From positions 1 to 8,407 of the forward strand of contig JAFGLK010000195.1 in NCBI GenBank assembly GCA_016928125.1: a stretch of DNA of 8,407 nt, given 5' to 3'. This DNA comes from Anaerolineae bacterium (lineage in GTDB: Bacteria > Chloroflexota > Anaerolineae > UBA1429). This document shows, piece by piece, positions 1 through 5,876 of this stretch; within the stretch, counting starts at the first letter, position 1; each line of letters starts with the position of its first letter. The position numbers and the translations under genes were made by a program. The notes under the pieces are model-generated. The model saw nothing but the letters and a program-made list of their open reading frames with translations, was not told where the DNA came from and made no database searches.

Positions 1-714
1 CGAAAGGACGTGGCGATGGCGCTTGTGGTTCCATCGGAGTTGTCGGAAACCGTGGCATCCGGGACGCCGCAGCCTGAACAGACCTCGCTCCCGCCAGGGG
101 ACAGCGCCGAAACTGAGCTTGAGCCCACCCTGGCGCCATCCCTTGAAGGAGACGTGCGCGGGCAGCCGCTGGACATCTCGTCTGGGTCGGCCACGCTGGC
201 GGCGTCTCCCGATGTGGCCTTGCCAGCCACATCGGCACCGACCGTGGCGCCGACGCCGATTCCGCCCACTCCCCTACCGCCGCCCACCCTTGCCCCCACC
301 GTGCCGCCGCCGACGCCGATTCCGCCCACTCCCCTACCACCGCCTACCGTGCCGCCGGCGCCCCCTACGGCCGCGCCGGTGGCCTCAGGGGGCGGCGTCC
401 AGATTGCCCATGTGCATGCAGACGGCGTCAATGGCCGCAATGAGCCCGACGAGTACTGCGAGCTCAAGAACACCGGCACCGAATCCGTCGAGCTCGGCGG
501 CTGGCGCCTCAACGCCGGCGCCACCGGCCAGGACTTTACATTCCCGGCCTACGTCCTTGCGCCTGGTCAGACGTGCCGGGTTTACACGAACGAAGTACAT
601 CCCGAGTCGGGCGGACTCTCTTTCTCATCGGGAAGGGCCCTCTGGAGCAACTCGGGTGATTGTGGCTACCTCTACGACAGCGCGGGCCAACAAAGGAGCT
701 CCCACTGTTACTGA
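1..714 (+). CDS. Lamin-tail-domain surface protein, 5'-partial
   Basis: The frame is open through the left edge, so this is probably the C-terminal part of a longer exported protein. The visible part starts with a low-complexity, acidic and Ser/Thr/Pro-rich stretch. A proline-rich linker follows at about nt 240-375, with PPTPLPPPT units. The last ~105 residues (from about nt 397) form a lamin tail domain (LTD), an Ig-like beta sandwich common in secreted bacterial proteins. Its hallmarks are an E-L-K-N-T-G strand, a G-G-W-R-L strand, a F-x-L-x-P-G-like turn, and a W-x-N-x-G-D-x-x-Y-L-Y-D ending. Four Cys codons (nt 457, 574, 661, 706) fall in the domain and could form two disulfides outside the cell. 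An ATG at 16 has an AGGA 7 nt upstream, but starting there would leave no signal peptide, so I treat the gene as truncated by the window. The LTD call is firm; the overall function is unknown (surface anchoring, or an appendage of a nuclease or other enzyme encoded upstream). Confidence 0.8.
   Translation, partial: RKDVAMALVVPSELSETVASGTPQPEQTSLPPGDSAETELEPTLAPSLEGDVRGQPLDISSGSATLAASPDVALPATSAPTVAPTPIPPTPLPPPTLAPTVPPPTPIPPTPLPPPTVPPAPPTAAPVASGGGVQIAHVHADGVNGRNEPDEYCELKNTGTESVELGGWRLNAGATGQDFTFPAYVLAPGQTCRVYTNEVHPESGGLSFSSGRALWSNSGDCGYLYDSAGQQRSSHCY
248..338 (+). repeat. 60-bp-period direct repeat encoding the Pro-rich linker
   Basis: A 31-bp segment at 248-278 recurs without change at 308-338, exactly 60 bp later, so the reading frame is kept. 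It encodes the PTPIPPTPLP unit of the linker. The following ~20 bp are similar but have diverged (one A/G change, then several). This looks like an in-frame duplication that lengthens a flexible extracellular spacer. Confidence 0.85.
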
Positions 715-861
715 GCGCTCCGTAGTTGGCCGATCGTCTGGGGAAGCCGTGGGTGTCGGGCCCTCAGGGTTACCGAGGGGTGTTCCGCGCGCCTGGTCCT
801 CCAGCTGGCGCGATGGAGGCCCTGCTAGGCGCTCTACGCAGGGAGGTGCCGTCTGACTGCG

Positions 862-1488
862 ATGTTGTCTGGCCTGATTCTGATATCGGCAGGGCTCACG
901 ATCCGCGCCGATTGCCTCGGCGCCCGGCGCCAGGTTTACCTGTTCAAACCCCTGACCACGACCTTGATCCTGGCTCTGGCGCTGGAATCGACCTTGGCTT
1001 GGTTCAGTCTTGGCAGTCTCCTGATCACCATAGGGTTGGCTTGCTCGTTGGCTGGAGATATCGCCTTGATGTGGCCCGGCGATCACTTTGTCGTGGGGTT
1101 GGCATGTTTTCTATGTGCGCACCTCTGTTACATTGCCGCCTTTTCGGTGGGTATGCCGCTCCTGCCTTCGGCGTGGCCCGCGCTCCTCGCGGTCGGCGCG
1201 GTCTCGCTCGCGTTTGGTCTCCTCGCACCGCATTTGGGGTCGATGCGCTGGCCGGCCCTGGCCTACACCCTCGCCATCATGGCTATGGCCTGGCGCGCCT
1301 GGGTGCGCTGGGCCGTCACGGCGGAGAGCGGGGCGCTCCTGGCTTTTGGCGGAGCGGCATGCTTTGTGATCTCTGATGCGCTCCTGGCGGCGAATCGCTT
1401 CGTCAAGCCCCTCAGGCGCTCGCCGATCTTTGTCTTGGGGCCCTACTTCCTGGCGCAGTGGCTGATTGCCCTGTCGCTCCGTCTCTGA
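862..1488 (+). CDS. YhhN/TMEM86 family membrane protein (putative lysoplasmalogenase)
   Basis: This 208-residue, strongly hydrophobic protein has about seven to eight predicted membrane segments, close to the usual YhhN length. Family signatures are visible: K-P-L-T-T after the first helix, C-S-L-A-G-D-I-A-L-M with its acidic residue, G-L-A-C-F-L-C-A-H-x-x-Y, and near the C terminus C-F-V-I-S-D-A-L-L-A-A-N-R-F. Eukaryotic TMEM86 members and a characterised bacterial homologue hydrolyse the vinyl-ether bond of lysoplasmalogens; for most bacterial YhhN proteins the substrate is untested. The ATG at 862 is the first good start after an in-frame stop at 826-828. A GGGAGG at 841-846 lies rather far upstream (15 nt), and a CTG at 853 would have ideal spacing, so the start is uncertain by a few codons. 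The 147 bp before it hold a GC-rich hairpin (788-812) without a T-tract. Confidence 0.85.
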   Translation: MLSGLILISAGLTIRADCLGARRQVYLFKPLTTTLILALALESTLAWFSLGSLLITIGLACSLAGDIALMWPGDHFVVGLACFLCAHLCYIAAFSVGMPLLPSAWPALLAVGAVSLAFGLLAPHLGSMRWPALAYTLAIMAMAWRAWVRWAVTAESGALLAFGGAACFVISDALLAANRFVKPLRRSPIFVLGPYFLAQWLIALSLRL

Positions 1489-1598
1489 GGATCAGATCGG
1501 CGCCGTGGCAAGAGAATTCGTCCCGCCTGCGTGAGCCCTCCCCGCAGGCTGGGCATCTCAACGCGCAGAGCTGGCGCAATCCTGGGCTGATCCACCGT

Positions 1599-1627
1599 TT
1601 GTGCCTTTTCCACTCTAGGAGTAACAT
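1599..1627 (+). promoter_or_regulatory. Weak sigma70-like promoter candidate for the methyltransferase operon
   Basis: TTGTGC (1599-1604) and TAACAT (1622-1627) are separated by 17 bp, in the 201-bp spacer before the methyltransferase. Only 3/6 and 4/6 bases match the consensus, so this is tentative. The same spacer holds a 7-bp stem (1525-1531 with 1543-1549, 11-nt loop) just after the YhhN gene. It lacks a T-tract and is a poor terminator. Confidence 0.3.
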
Positions 1628-1689
1628 AAGTTTCGGCTGACCGGCGGTGGTCGGGGCTACCGCGGCGGCGTTGTTCGTTGGGGGAGAGC

Positions 1690-2448
1690 GTGAGTCAGGC
1701 CGAAGCGACTTCGCAATCGAAAGCCATTGCCCTGGGGCACCCGAGCTATGTGTGGCGAGCAGGCCAGGAACGACGGGTGCGCCTGGTGGAACGTTATGTG
1801 GCCCTCGAGGGGGTCGCTATTCTGGATGTGGGCTGTGGGCTGGGGCTATACACCGATCGGTTTCGAGCTCGGAGCGAGCATGTCTACGGGGTAGATATCG
1901 ACCCTGACAAGGTGCGCCAGGTGCGAAAGCGCTGGCCTCAGGTTGCCGAGGGCTCGGCTGAGGATCTGCCCTATCCGAATGGGTTCTTTGACGTCGTCTT
2001 TTCCAACGAAGTGCTTGAGCATGTGCAGGATGATCGTGCCGCCGTGGAAGAGGCCTGTCGAGTGCTCAAGCCAGGCGGGCATCTGGTGATCTTTACGCCC
2101 AATCGTTGGTACCCTTTCGAGACGCATGGCTTTTACTGGCGGGGGCAGTATCATTACGGGAATATCCCGCTGGTGAACTATCTGCCCAATCGATGGCGCG
2201 ATCGGCTCTGCCCGCACGTTCGAGCCTACACCCGGCGCGAGCTCAGGGCCTTGCTGGACGCCTGCGAGGGGCGGACGATCGTGCATCGGGGCGTTTTCGC
2301 CGGCTATGACAATATTGTGGCCAGGCATCCACGGCTGGGTCGGCTGCTGCAGAAGGCCAGCTATGCTCTGGAACGGACCCCGCTCCAGTGGTTGGGCCTG
2401 TCTCATCTTTTGGTCTTTCAAAAAGCGGGCTGCCCGCTTGGGAATTGA
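1690..2448 (+). CDS. Class I SAM-dependent methyltransferase (Methyltransf_11 type)
   Basis: This 252-residue protein has a Rossmann-fold methyltransferase core. Motif I D-V-G-C-G-L-G lies at residues 46-52 and binds SAM. An acidic residue ends the second strand (G-V-D-I-D-P). F-D-V-V-F-S-N-E-V-L-E-H-V is the motif IV/post-IV region, and C-R-V-L-K-P-G-G-H-L is motif VI. The part after the core has an aromatic-rich insertion around nt 2106-2200 and an R-A-Y-T-R-R-E-L-R-A-L-L segment, as in small-molecule methyltransferases of the UbiE/Methyltransf_11 superfamily. The acceptor cannot be read from sequence. I chose GTG 1690, which has a purine-rich GGGGGAG just upstream, although the spacing is short (3 nt). 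TTG 1678 would add four residues. The stop lies 6 bp before the RACo-like gene, so the two are almost certainly co-transcribed and probably translationally coupled. Confidence 0.88.
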   Translation: MSQAEATSQSKAIALGHPSYVWRAGQERRVRLVERYVALEGVAILDVGCGLGLYTDRFRARSEHVYGVDIDPDKVRQVRKRWPQVAEGSAEDLPYPNGFFDVVFSNEVLEHVQDDRAAVEEACRVLKPGGHLVIFTPNRWYPFETHGFYWRGQYHYGNIPLVNYLPNRWRDRLCPHVRAYTRRELRALLDACEGRTIVHRGVFAGYDNIVARHPRLGRLLQKASYALERTPLQWLGLSHLLVFQKAGCPLGN

Positions 2449-2454
2449 GGTTGG

Positions 2455-4317
2455 ATGAAGATTCGCTTTCAGCCCTCGGGCGTTAGGGTCGAGATCGAGC
2501 GTGGCAAGACGCTGCTCGATGCCGCCATCGCCGGCGGCGTCGAGCTGGAGAGCGTATGTGGCGGCCGAGGCACTTGTGCCAAGTGCAAAGTGATCGCCAC
2601 AGGGGGCCTCTCCGCTCCGACGGCGCTTGAGCTGAAGGGCCTGAGTGAGGACGAACTGGCCCGCGGTTACCGCTTGGCCTGTCAGGCCGTGATCGCAGCC
2701 GATGTGGATGTGATTGTCCCTGAGGAATCACGCCTCTCACGCGTGAGCATCCTCGACCAGGGCGTGCAGGGAGCGTTGCAGCTCGAGCCCTGGGTGCACA
2801 AATGGCTGCTCCAGGTGCCGGCCACCACTCTCGAGGAGCAACTGCCCGACTGGGCCAACGTGGCGCGCGCTTGGGCATCGCGTTTCCCGGATGGAAGGCC
2901 CTGTCCCAAGCCGACTCTGCGGGCGCTCCGCCAGCTTCCGAAGGCGCTCCGCGAGAGAGATGGGCTCATCTCTTTGATCGAGATCGAGGATCTCGGCGGG
3001 AGCCGTCTGGTGCGGATCGAGGCGGGCGAGGCTCCCGAGCGGCTTCTGGGCATCGCTTTCGACCTCGGCACCACGACGGTGGTGGGTTATCTGCTGGATC
3101 TGGAATCGGGTGAGCAACTGGCGGTCTCATCGCTGCTGAACCCTCAAACGCGCTATGGCGACGACGTGGTGTCGCGGATCGACTATGCTACGCGCTACCC
3201 AGAGGGCCTCAAGACGTTGCAGAGCGAGATCATCGCCGCGCTGAACAAGATCATCGCGGCGACCGCGGCTACGGCTGGCGTCTCCGCGAACGATCTCCTG
3301 GCTATGACGGTGGTGGGCAACACCACCATGCAGCATCTGTTCCTGGGCGTGAGCCCCACCGCTTTGGCGCAGGCACCCTACGTCCCGGCGGTCAACCAGG
3401 CCTTGTGCCTGCGCGCTGGCGATCTGGGCCTTGCTATCGATCCCGAAGCCAGTATCTGCGTGTTGCCCAACATCGCCGGGTGGGTGGGGGCAGATACGGT
3501 GGGCGTGATCCTGTCCACCGGCGTGCACAAGCAACAAGACATGGCCCTGGCCATCGATATCGGCACGAACGGCGAGATGGCGCTGGGCTCTGTGCAGCGG
3601 CTGATCACCTGCTCCACGGCGGCCGGGCCTGCTTTCGAGGGGGCTCATCTGAGTTGCGGCATGCGCGCCTCGGATGGCGCAATCGACGCGGTCGAGATCG
3701 ATAGCGATGTGCACTGGCATGTCATTGGCAGCAGCCCGCCGCGCGGATTGTGCGGCTCGGGTTTGGTAGATGCTGTAGCCGAGATGCTTGGGGCTGGGGT
3801 TGTGGATGGCACCGGCATGATGCTGAATCAAGAAGCTCTGGCGCAGCGTAGCGACGGACACGTCAAACTCGCCGGGTACATCTCCGGCGCTGGCGCACAA
3901 CGTCGCTTCGAGCTCGTGGGGGCTGGGCAGGGAGCGGCCGGACGTCCCGTCGCGATCACCCAGAGAGATGTACGCGAGTTGCAGTTGGCCAAGGGAGCGA
4001 TTCGCGCCGGCATCGAGATTCTGATGAAAGAGCTGGGCATCGGGGTGGAAGATGTCCGTCATGTGTACCTGGCGGGCGCGTTTGGCAACTACATCAAGCC
4101 TCAGAGCGCCCTCGGCATCGGGCTCATCCCGCGATTCCCGAATGCCGAGTTCTTGCCGGTGGGGAACGCCGCGGGCTCTGGAGCCAAGATGGCCCTCCTC
4201 TCCAAGTCAGCTCGAGACGAAGCGGGCGAGATCGTGGCTCGCGCCGAGTACCTGGAGCTATCGGGCAGGCTGGATTTCCAGGCTGAGTTCACGGAGGCGA
4301 TGATTTTCGAGCCCTAG
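2455..4317 (+). CDS. RACo-like 2Fe-2S / ASKHA ATPase, corrinoid reductive activation family (DUF4445)
   Basis: This 620-residue protein is full length for the family. The N-terminal ~90 residues are a plant-type ferredoxin domain: Cys35, Cys41 and Cys44 (C-G-G-R-G-T-C-A-K-C) with Cys76 ligate a 2Fe-2S cluster. A linker follows at ~95-195, then an ASKHA (actin/Hsp70-like) ATP-binding fold. This has a phosphate-1 motif D-L-G-T-T-T at 203-208, V-V-G-N-T-T-M-Q-H at about 283-291, and a second D-I-G-T-N-G-E at 368-374. Further motifs are C-S-T-A-A-G-P-A-F-E-G, R-G-L-C-G-S-G-L-V-D and L-A-G-A-F-G-N-Y at 539-546. Characterised relatives (RACo) use ATP hydrolysis to push a low-potential electron onto Co(II)-corrinoid proteins and restore the Co(I) state. 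Here no corrinoid protein or corrinoid methyltransferase is adjacent, so the partner is unknown. A GAGG that overlaps the upstream stop codon serves as ribosome binding site 4 nt before ATG. All four cluster Cys and the ATP motifs are intact. Confidence 0.92.
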   Translation: MKIRFQPSGVRVEIERGKTLLDAAIAGGVELESVCGGRGTCAKCKVIATGGLSAPTALELKGLSEDELARGYRLACQAVIAADVDVIVPEESRLSRVSILDQGVQGALQLEPWVHKWLLQVPATTLEEQLPDWANVARAWASRFPDGRPCPKPTLRALRQLPKALRERDGLISLIEIEDLGGSRLVRIEAGEAPERLLGIAFDLGTTTVVGYLLDLESGEQLAVSSLLNPQTRYGDDVVSRIDYATRYPEGLKTLQSEIIAALNKIIAATAATAGVSANDLLAMTVVGNTTMQHLFLGVSPTALAQAPYVPAVNQALCLRAGDLGLAIDPEASICVLPNIAGWVGADTVGVILSTGVHKQQDMALAIDIGTNGEMALGSVQRLITCSTAAGPAFEGAHLSCGMRASDGAIDAVEIDSDVHWHVIGSSPPRGLCGSGLVDAVAEMLGAGVVDGTGMMLNQEALAQRSDGHVKLAGYISGAGAQRRFELVGAGQGAAGRPVAITQRDVRELQLAKGAIRAGIEILMKELGIGVEDVRHVYLAGAFGNYIKPQSALGIGLIPRFPNAEFLPVGNAAGSGAKMALLSKSARDEAGEIVARAEYLELSGRLDFQAEFTEAMIFEP

Positions 4318-4355
4318 CGCGGGCCTGTCAGATTTCGTCGGAAGAACGATGGCGT

Positions 4356-4385
4356 CTGGGCGCAATCTGGGTGCAGCTGGGCGCA
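4356..4385 (+). repeat. Three helically phased direct repeats, CTGGGYGCA, upstream of the GAPDH promoter
   Basis: CTGGGCGCA (4356-4364), CTGGGTGCA (4367-4375) and CTGGGCGCA (4377-4385) start 11 and 10 bp apart, so they lie on the same face of the helix. The last copy ends 7 bp before the -35 hexamer. This is the arrangement expected for an activator that stacks as a multimer next to RNA polymerase. The regulator is not identified. The preceding stretch, 4318-4355, after the RACo-like stop, holds no clear terminator. Confidence 0.6.
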
Positions 4386-4392
4386 GGAAGCG

Positions 4393-4421
4393 TTGACTTT
4401 TGGGTCAGCATGCACTATACT
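4393..4421 (+). promoter_or_regulatory. Sigma70-type promoter of the GAPDH gene
   Basis: TTGACT (4393-4398) and TATACT (4416-4421) are separated by exactly 17 bp, with 5/6 matches to each consensus hexamer. This is the best promoter in the window apart from the right-hand divergent one. Transcription should start near 4428, giving a ~190-nt untranslated leader before the ATG at 4622. Confidence 0.8.
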
Positions 4422-4458
4422 AGCGCTGGTCTCAGGGCAGGCAGGGCCTCCTAGGTTC

Positions 4459-4550
4459 GTTGCAGCTGGACGCCCTTGTACCCAGGTGTCCACTGTAGAC
4501 AGTGCAACAAGATGAACGTATCGTCTCCCGATGATGGCGGCAGCCATTTT
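4459..4550 (+). promoter_or_regulatory. Structured 5' leader of GAPDH with mutually exclusive hairpins
   Basis: Stem A pairs TGGACGCC (4467-4474) with GGTGTCCA (4485-4492), 8 bp with one G-U and a 10-nt loop. Stem B pairs CACTGT (4491-4496) with ACAGTG (4499-4504) and overlaps the last bases of stem A. GTTGCA (4459-4464) can pair with TGCAAC (4503-4508) to close stem A from outside, again excluding stem B. Further on, ATGGC (4534-4538) and GCCAT (4543-4547) form a short hairpin that runs into TTTT (4547-4550), like a weak attenuator. No known riboswitch class is recognised. DNA dyad CACTGT-AG-ACAGTG could instead be a protein operator. Confidence 0.4.
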
Positions 4551-4621
4551 GCGACTGCGTGCACAACGTGGCGCGTGAATCCTCTGTCGAGTGAAGGTTC
4601 TCATCAAGAAAGGAGCTCGAA

Positions 4622-5632
4622 ATGGTAGTCAGAGTGGGCATCAATGGTTTTGGTCGGATTGGTCGCCAGTCGTTCAAGGCGATCGTCGAGAACTATGCCG
4701 ATCAGATCGAGGTGGTGGGGATCAATGACCTCTTCCCGCCGTCGGCCTTTGATCTTTTGCTCACGTACGACTCGATCTATGGCAGATTCGCTGGCACGGT
4801 CGAGGCCACCGAGAATGCCTTGATCGTCAACGGTCACGAGATCAAGTTCTCGGCGCACCGCGATCCCGCCCAGATTCCCTGGGGCGATCTGGGTGCAGAT
4901 ATCGTGGTCGAGTCGAGTGGTGTCTTCACCGATGCCCCCAAAGCCGCGGCGCATCTGCAAGGCGGCGCGAAAAAAGTGCTCATCAGCGCCCCGGCCAGGG
5001 GTGAGGATATCACGATCGTCCTGGGCGTCAACGAGGATCAGTACGATCCCGCCAAGCACACGATCATCTCGAATGCCTCCTGCACAACCAACTGCCTGGC
5101 CCCAGCCGCCAAGGTGGTGCATGACAACTGGGGCATCGTCAAGGGTCTCATGACCACGGTGCACTCTTACACCGGCGACCAGCGTCTGCATGATCTGCCA
5201 CACAGAGACATGCGCCGCGCGCGTGCCGCCGCCTTGAACATCATCCCGACCACCACTGGCGCCGCGCGTGCCGTCGCCCTGGTGATCCCTGATCTGAAGG
5301 GCAAATTCGATGGCATGGCCATGCGTGTGCCCACGCCTACCGTCTCGATCGTGGACTTTGTGGCCGAACTCCAAAAGCCATGCACGCTCGAGGAGCTGAT
5401 CGCCGCTTTTGATGCTGCCGCCGCCGGCCCCATGAAGGGCATCCTCGGCGTGAGCAAGGAGCCCTTGGTATCGATGGATTTCAAGGGCGATACGCGCTCG
5501 AGCATCATCGATGCCGACTCGTGCTCCGTCATCGACAACATGGTCAAGGTGGTCAGCTGGTACGACAACGAGTGGGGCTACTCATGCCGTGTGGCCGATC
5601 TGCTGGTCTACATGGGCGAGAAGGGACTCTAG
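4622..5632 (+). CDS. gap: Glyceraldehyde-3-phosphate dehydrogenase, type I, NAD-dependent
   Basis: This cytosolic enzyme of glycolysis/gluconeogenesis oxidises glyceraldehyde 3-phosphate with phosphate to 1,3-bisphosphoglycerate. The 336-residue length is standard. The N-terminal Rossmann motif [10 protein letters not shown] is at residues 6-15. The catalytic signature S-N-A-S-C-T-T-N-C carries the nucleophile Cys154, with His181 in T-V-H-S-Y-T. The C-terminal W-Y-D-N-E-W-G-Y-S motif is present. N-D after the second strand (35-36) and the L-P in R-L-H-D-L-P-H-R-D are the residues associated with NAD rather than NADP use, so this is the glycolytic GapA type, not the anabolic GapB type. An AAAGGAG box lies 6 nt before ATG. 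The gene is monocistronic by context: its own promoter and leader lie upstream and a strong terminator downstream. pgk and tpi are not adjacent within the window. Confidence 0.98.
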   Translation: MVVRVGINGFGRIGRQSFKAIVENYADQIEVVGINDLFPPSAFDLLLTYDSIYGRFAGTVEATENALIVNGHEIKFSAHRDPAQIPWGDLGADIVVESSGVFTDAPKAAAHLQGGAKKVLISAPARGEDITIVLGVNEDQYDPAKHTIISNASCTTNCLAPAAKVVHDNWGIVKGLMTTVHSYTGDQRLHDLPHRDMRRARAAALNIIPTTTGAARAVALVIPDLKGKFDGMAMRVPTPTVSIVDFVAELQKPCTLEELIAAFDAAAAGPMKGILGVSKEPLVSMDFKGDTRSSIIDADSCSVIDNMVKVVSWYDNEWGYSCRVADLLVYMGEKGL

Positions 5633-5702
5633 TCTAGTCAAGGACTCTAGCGATCGCCTGTTCGATCTCTAGGGCCAGATGCATGCCGTGTTGAGCGTGC
5701 GT

Positions 5703-5735
5703 GGGGATGGGCTGGCCAGGCCCATCCCCCTTTTT
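5703..5735 (+). terminator. Rho-independent terminator after GAPDH
   Basis: A perfect 10-bp stem, GGGGATGGGC (5703-5712) with GCCCATCCCC (5720-5729), has a 7-nt loop. It is followed by C and then TTTTT (5731-5735). It lies 70 bp after the gap stop codon and is the only textbook intrinsic terminator in the window. Confidence 0.92.
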
Positions 5736-5862
5736 GCGGCCTGTAGACATCGTGCCCGGCCCACTGGGCGCGAGTTGAGTCGTGTTTTCCTGACCTCACC
5801 TCATGATGATTGCCTGCGGAGATCCGCGCCATCGTGACGTCAGTTACATGAAGCGCCCACTT

Positions 5863-5876
5863 GGAGGTGACGTTTG
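5863..5876 (+). promoter_or_regulatory. Ribosome binding site that fixes the TTG start of the glycosyltransferase
   Basis: GGAGG (5863-5867, within GGAGGTGA) lies 6 nt before TTG 5874. The next in-frame ATG (5892) has no such box and would cut into the first beta strand. In the upstream spacer (5736-5862) I see no convincing promoter, only short dyads: GCGGA-GA-TCCGC at 5816-5827 and TGACGTCA at 5835-5842. Confidence 0.75.

Noticed and set aside
16..714. Complete gene starting at ATG 16 with AGGA upstream
   Set aside because: The spacing is good, but a Pro-rich linker plus LTD with no signal peptide would be a cytoplasmic oddity, and the frame is open to the left edge. I annotate it as partial.
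788..812. GC-rich hairpin between the LTD and YhhN genes as a terminator
   Set aside because: The stem is good (CGCGCC/GGCGCG plus inner pairs), but no T-tract follows it on the plus strand.
726..1376. Long plus-strand open frame overlapping the YhhN gene
   Set aside because: The translation is Arg/Pro/Gly-rich with no family motif, while the overlapping frame from 862 encodes a clear YhhN protein.
2790..2798. Single copies of CTGGGYGCA inside genes (also in the FemAB gene near 7508-7517)
   Set aside because: In GC-rich DNA isolated copies of a short degenerate word are expected; only the tandem phased array before gap is informative.
3127..4062. A 311-residue open frame antisense to the RACo-like gene
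   Set aside because: It is the complement of a well-conserved coding region, its composition is His/Gln/Arg-rich, and no ribosome binding site or motif supports it. High GC makes long antisense frames common.
4604..5374. A 256-residue open frame antisense to gap
   Set aside because: It is a shadow of the conserved GAPDH codons and crosses its leader; the His/Gly/Asp-rich product matches no family I know.
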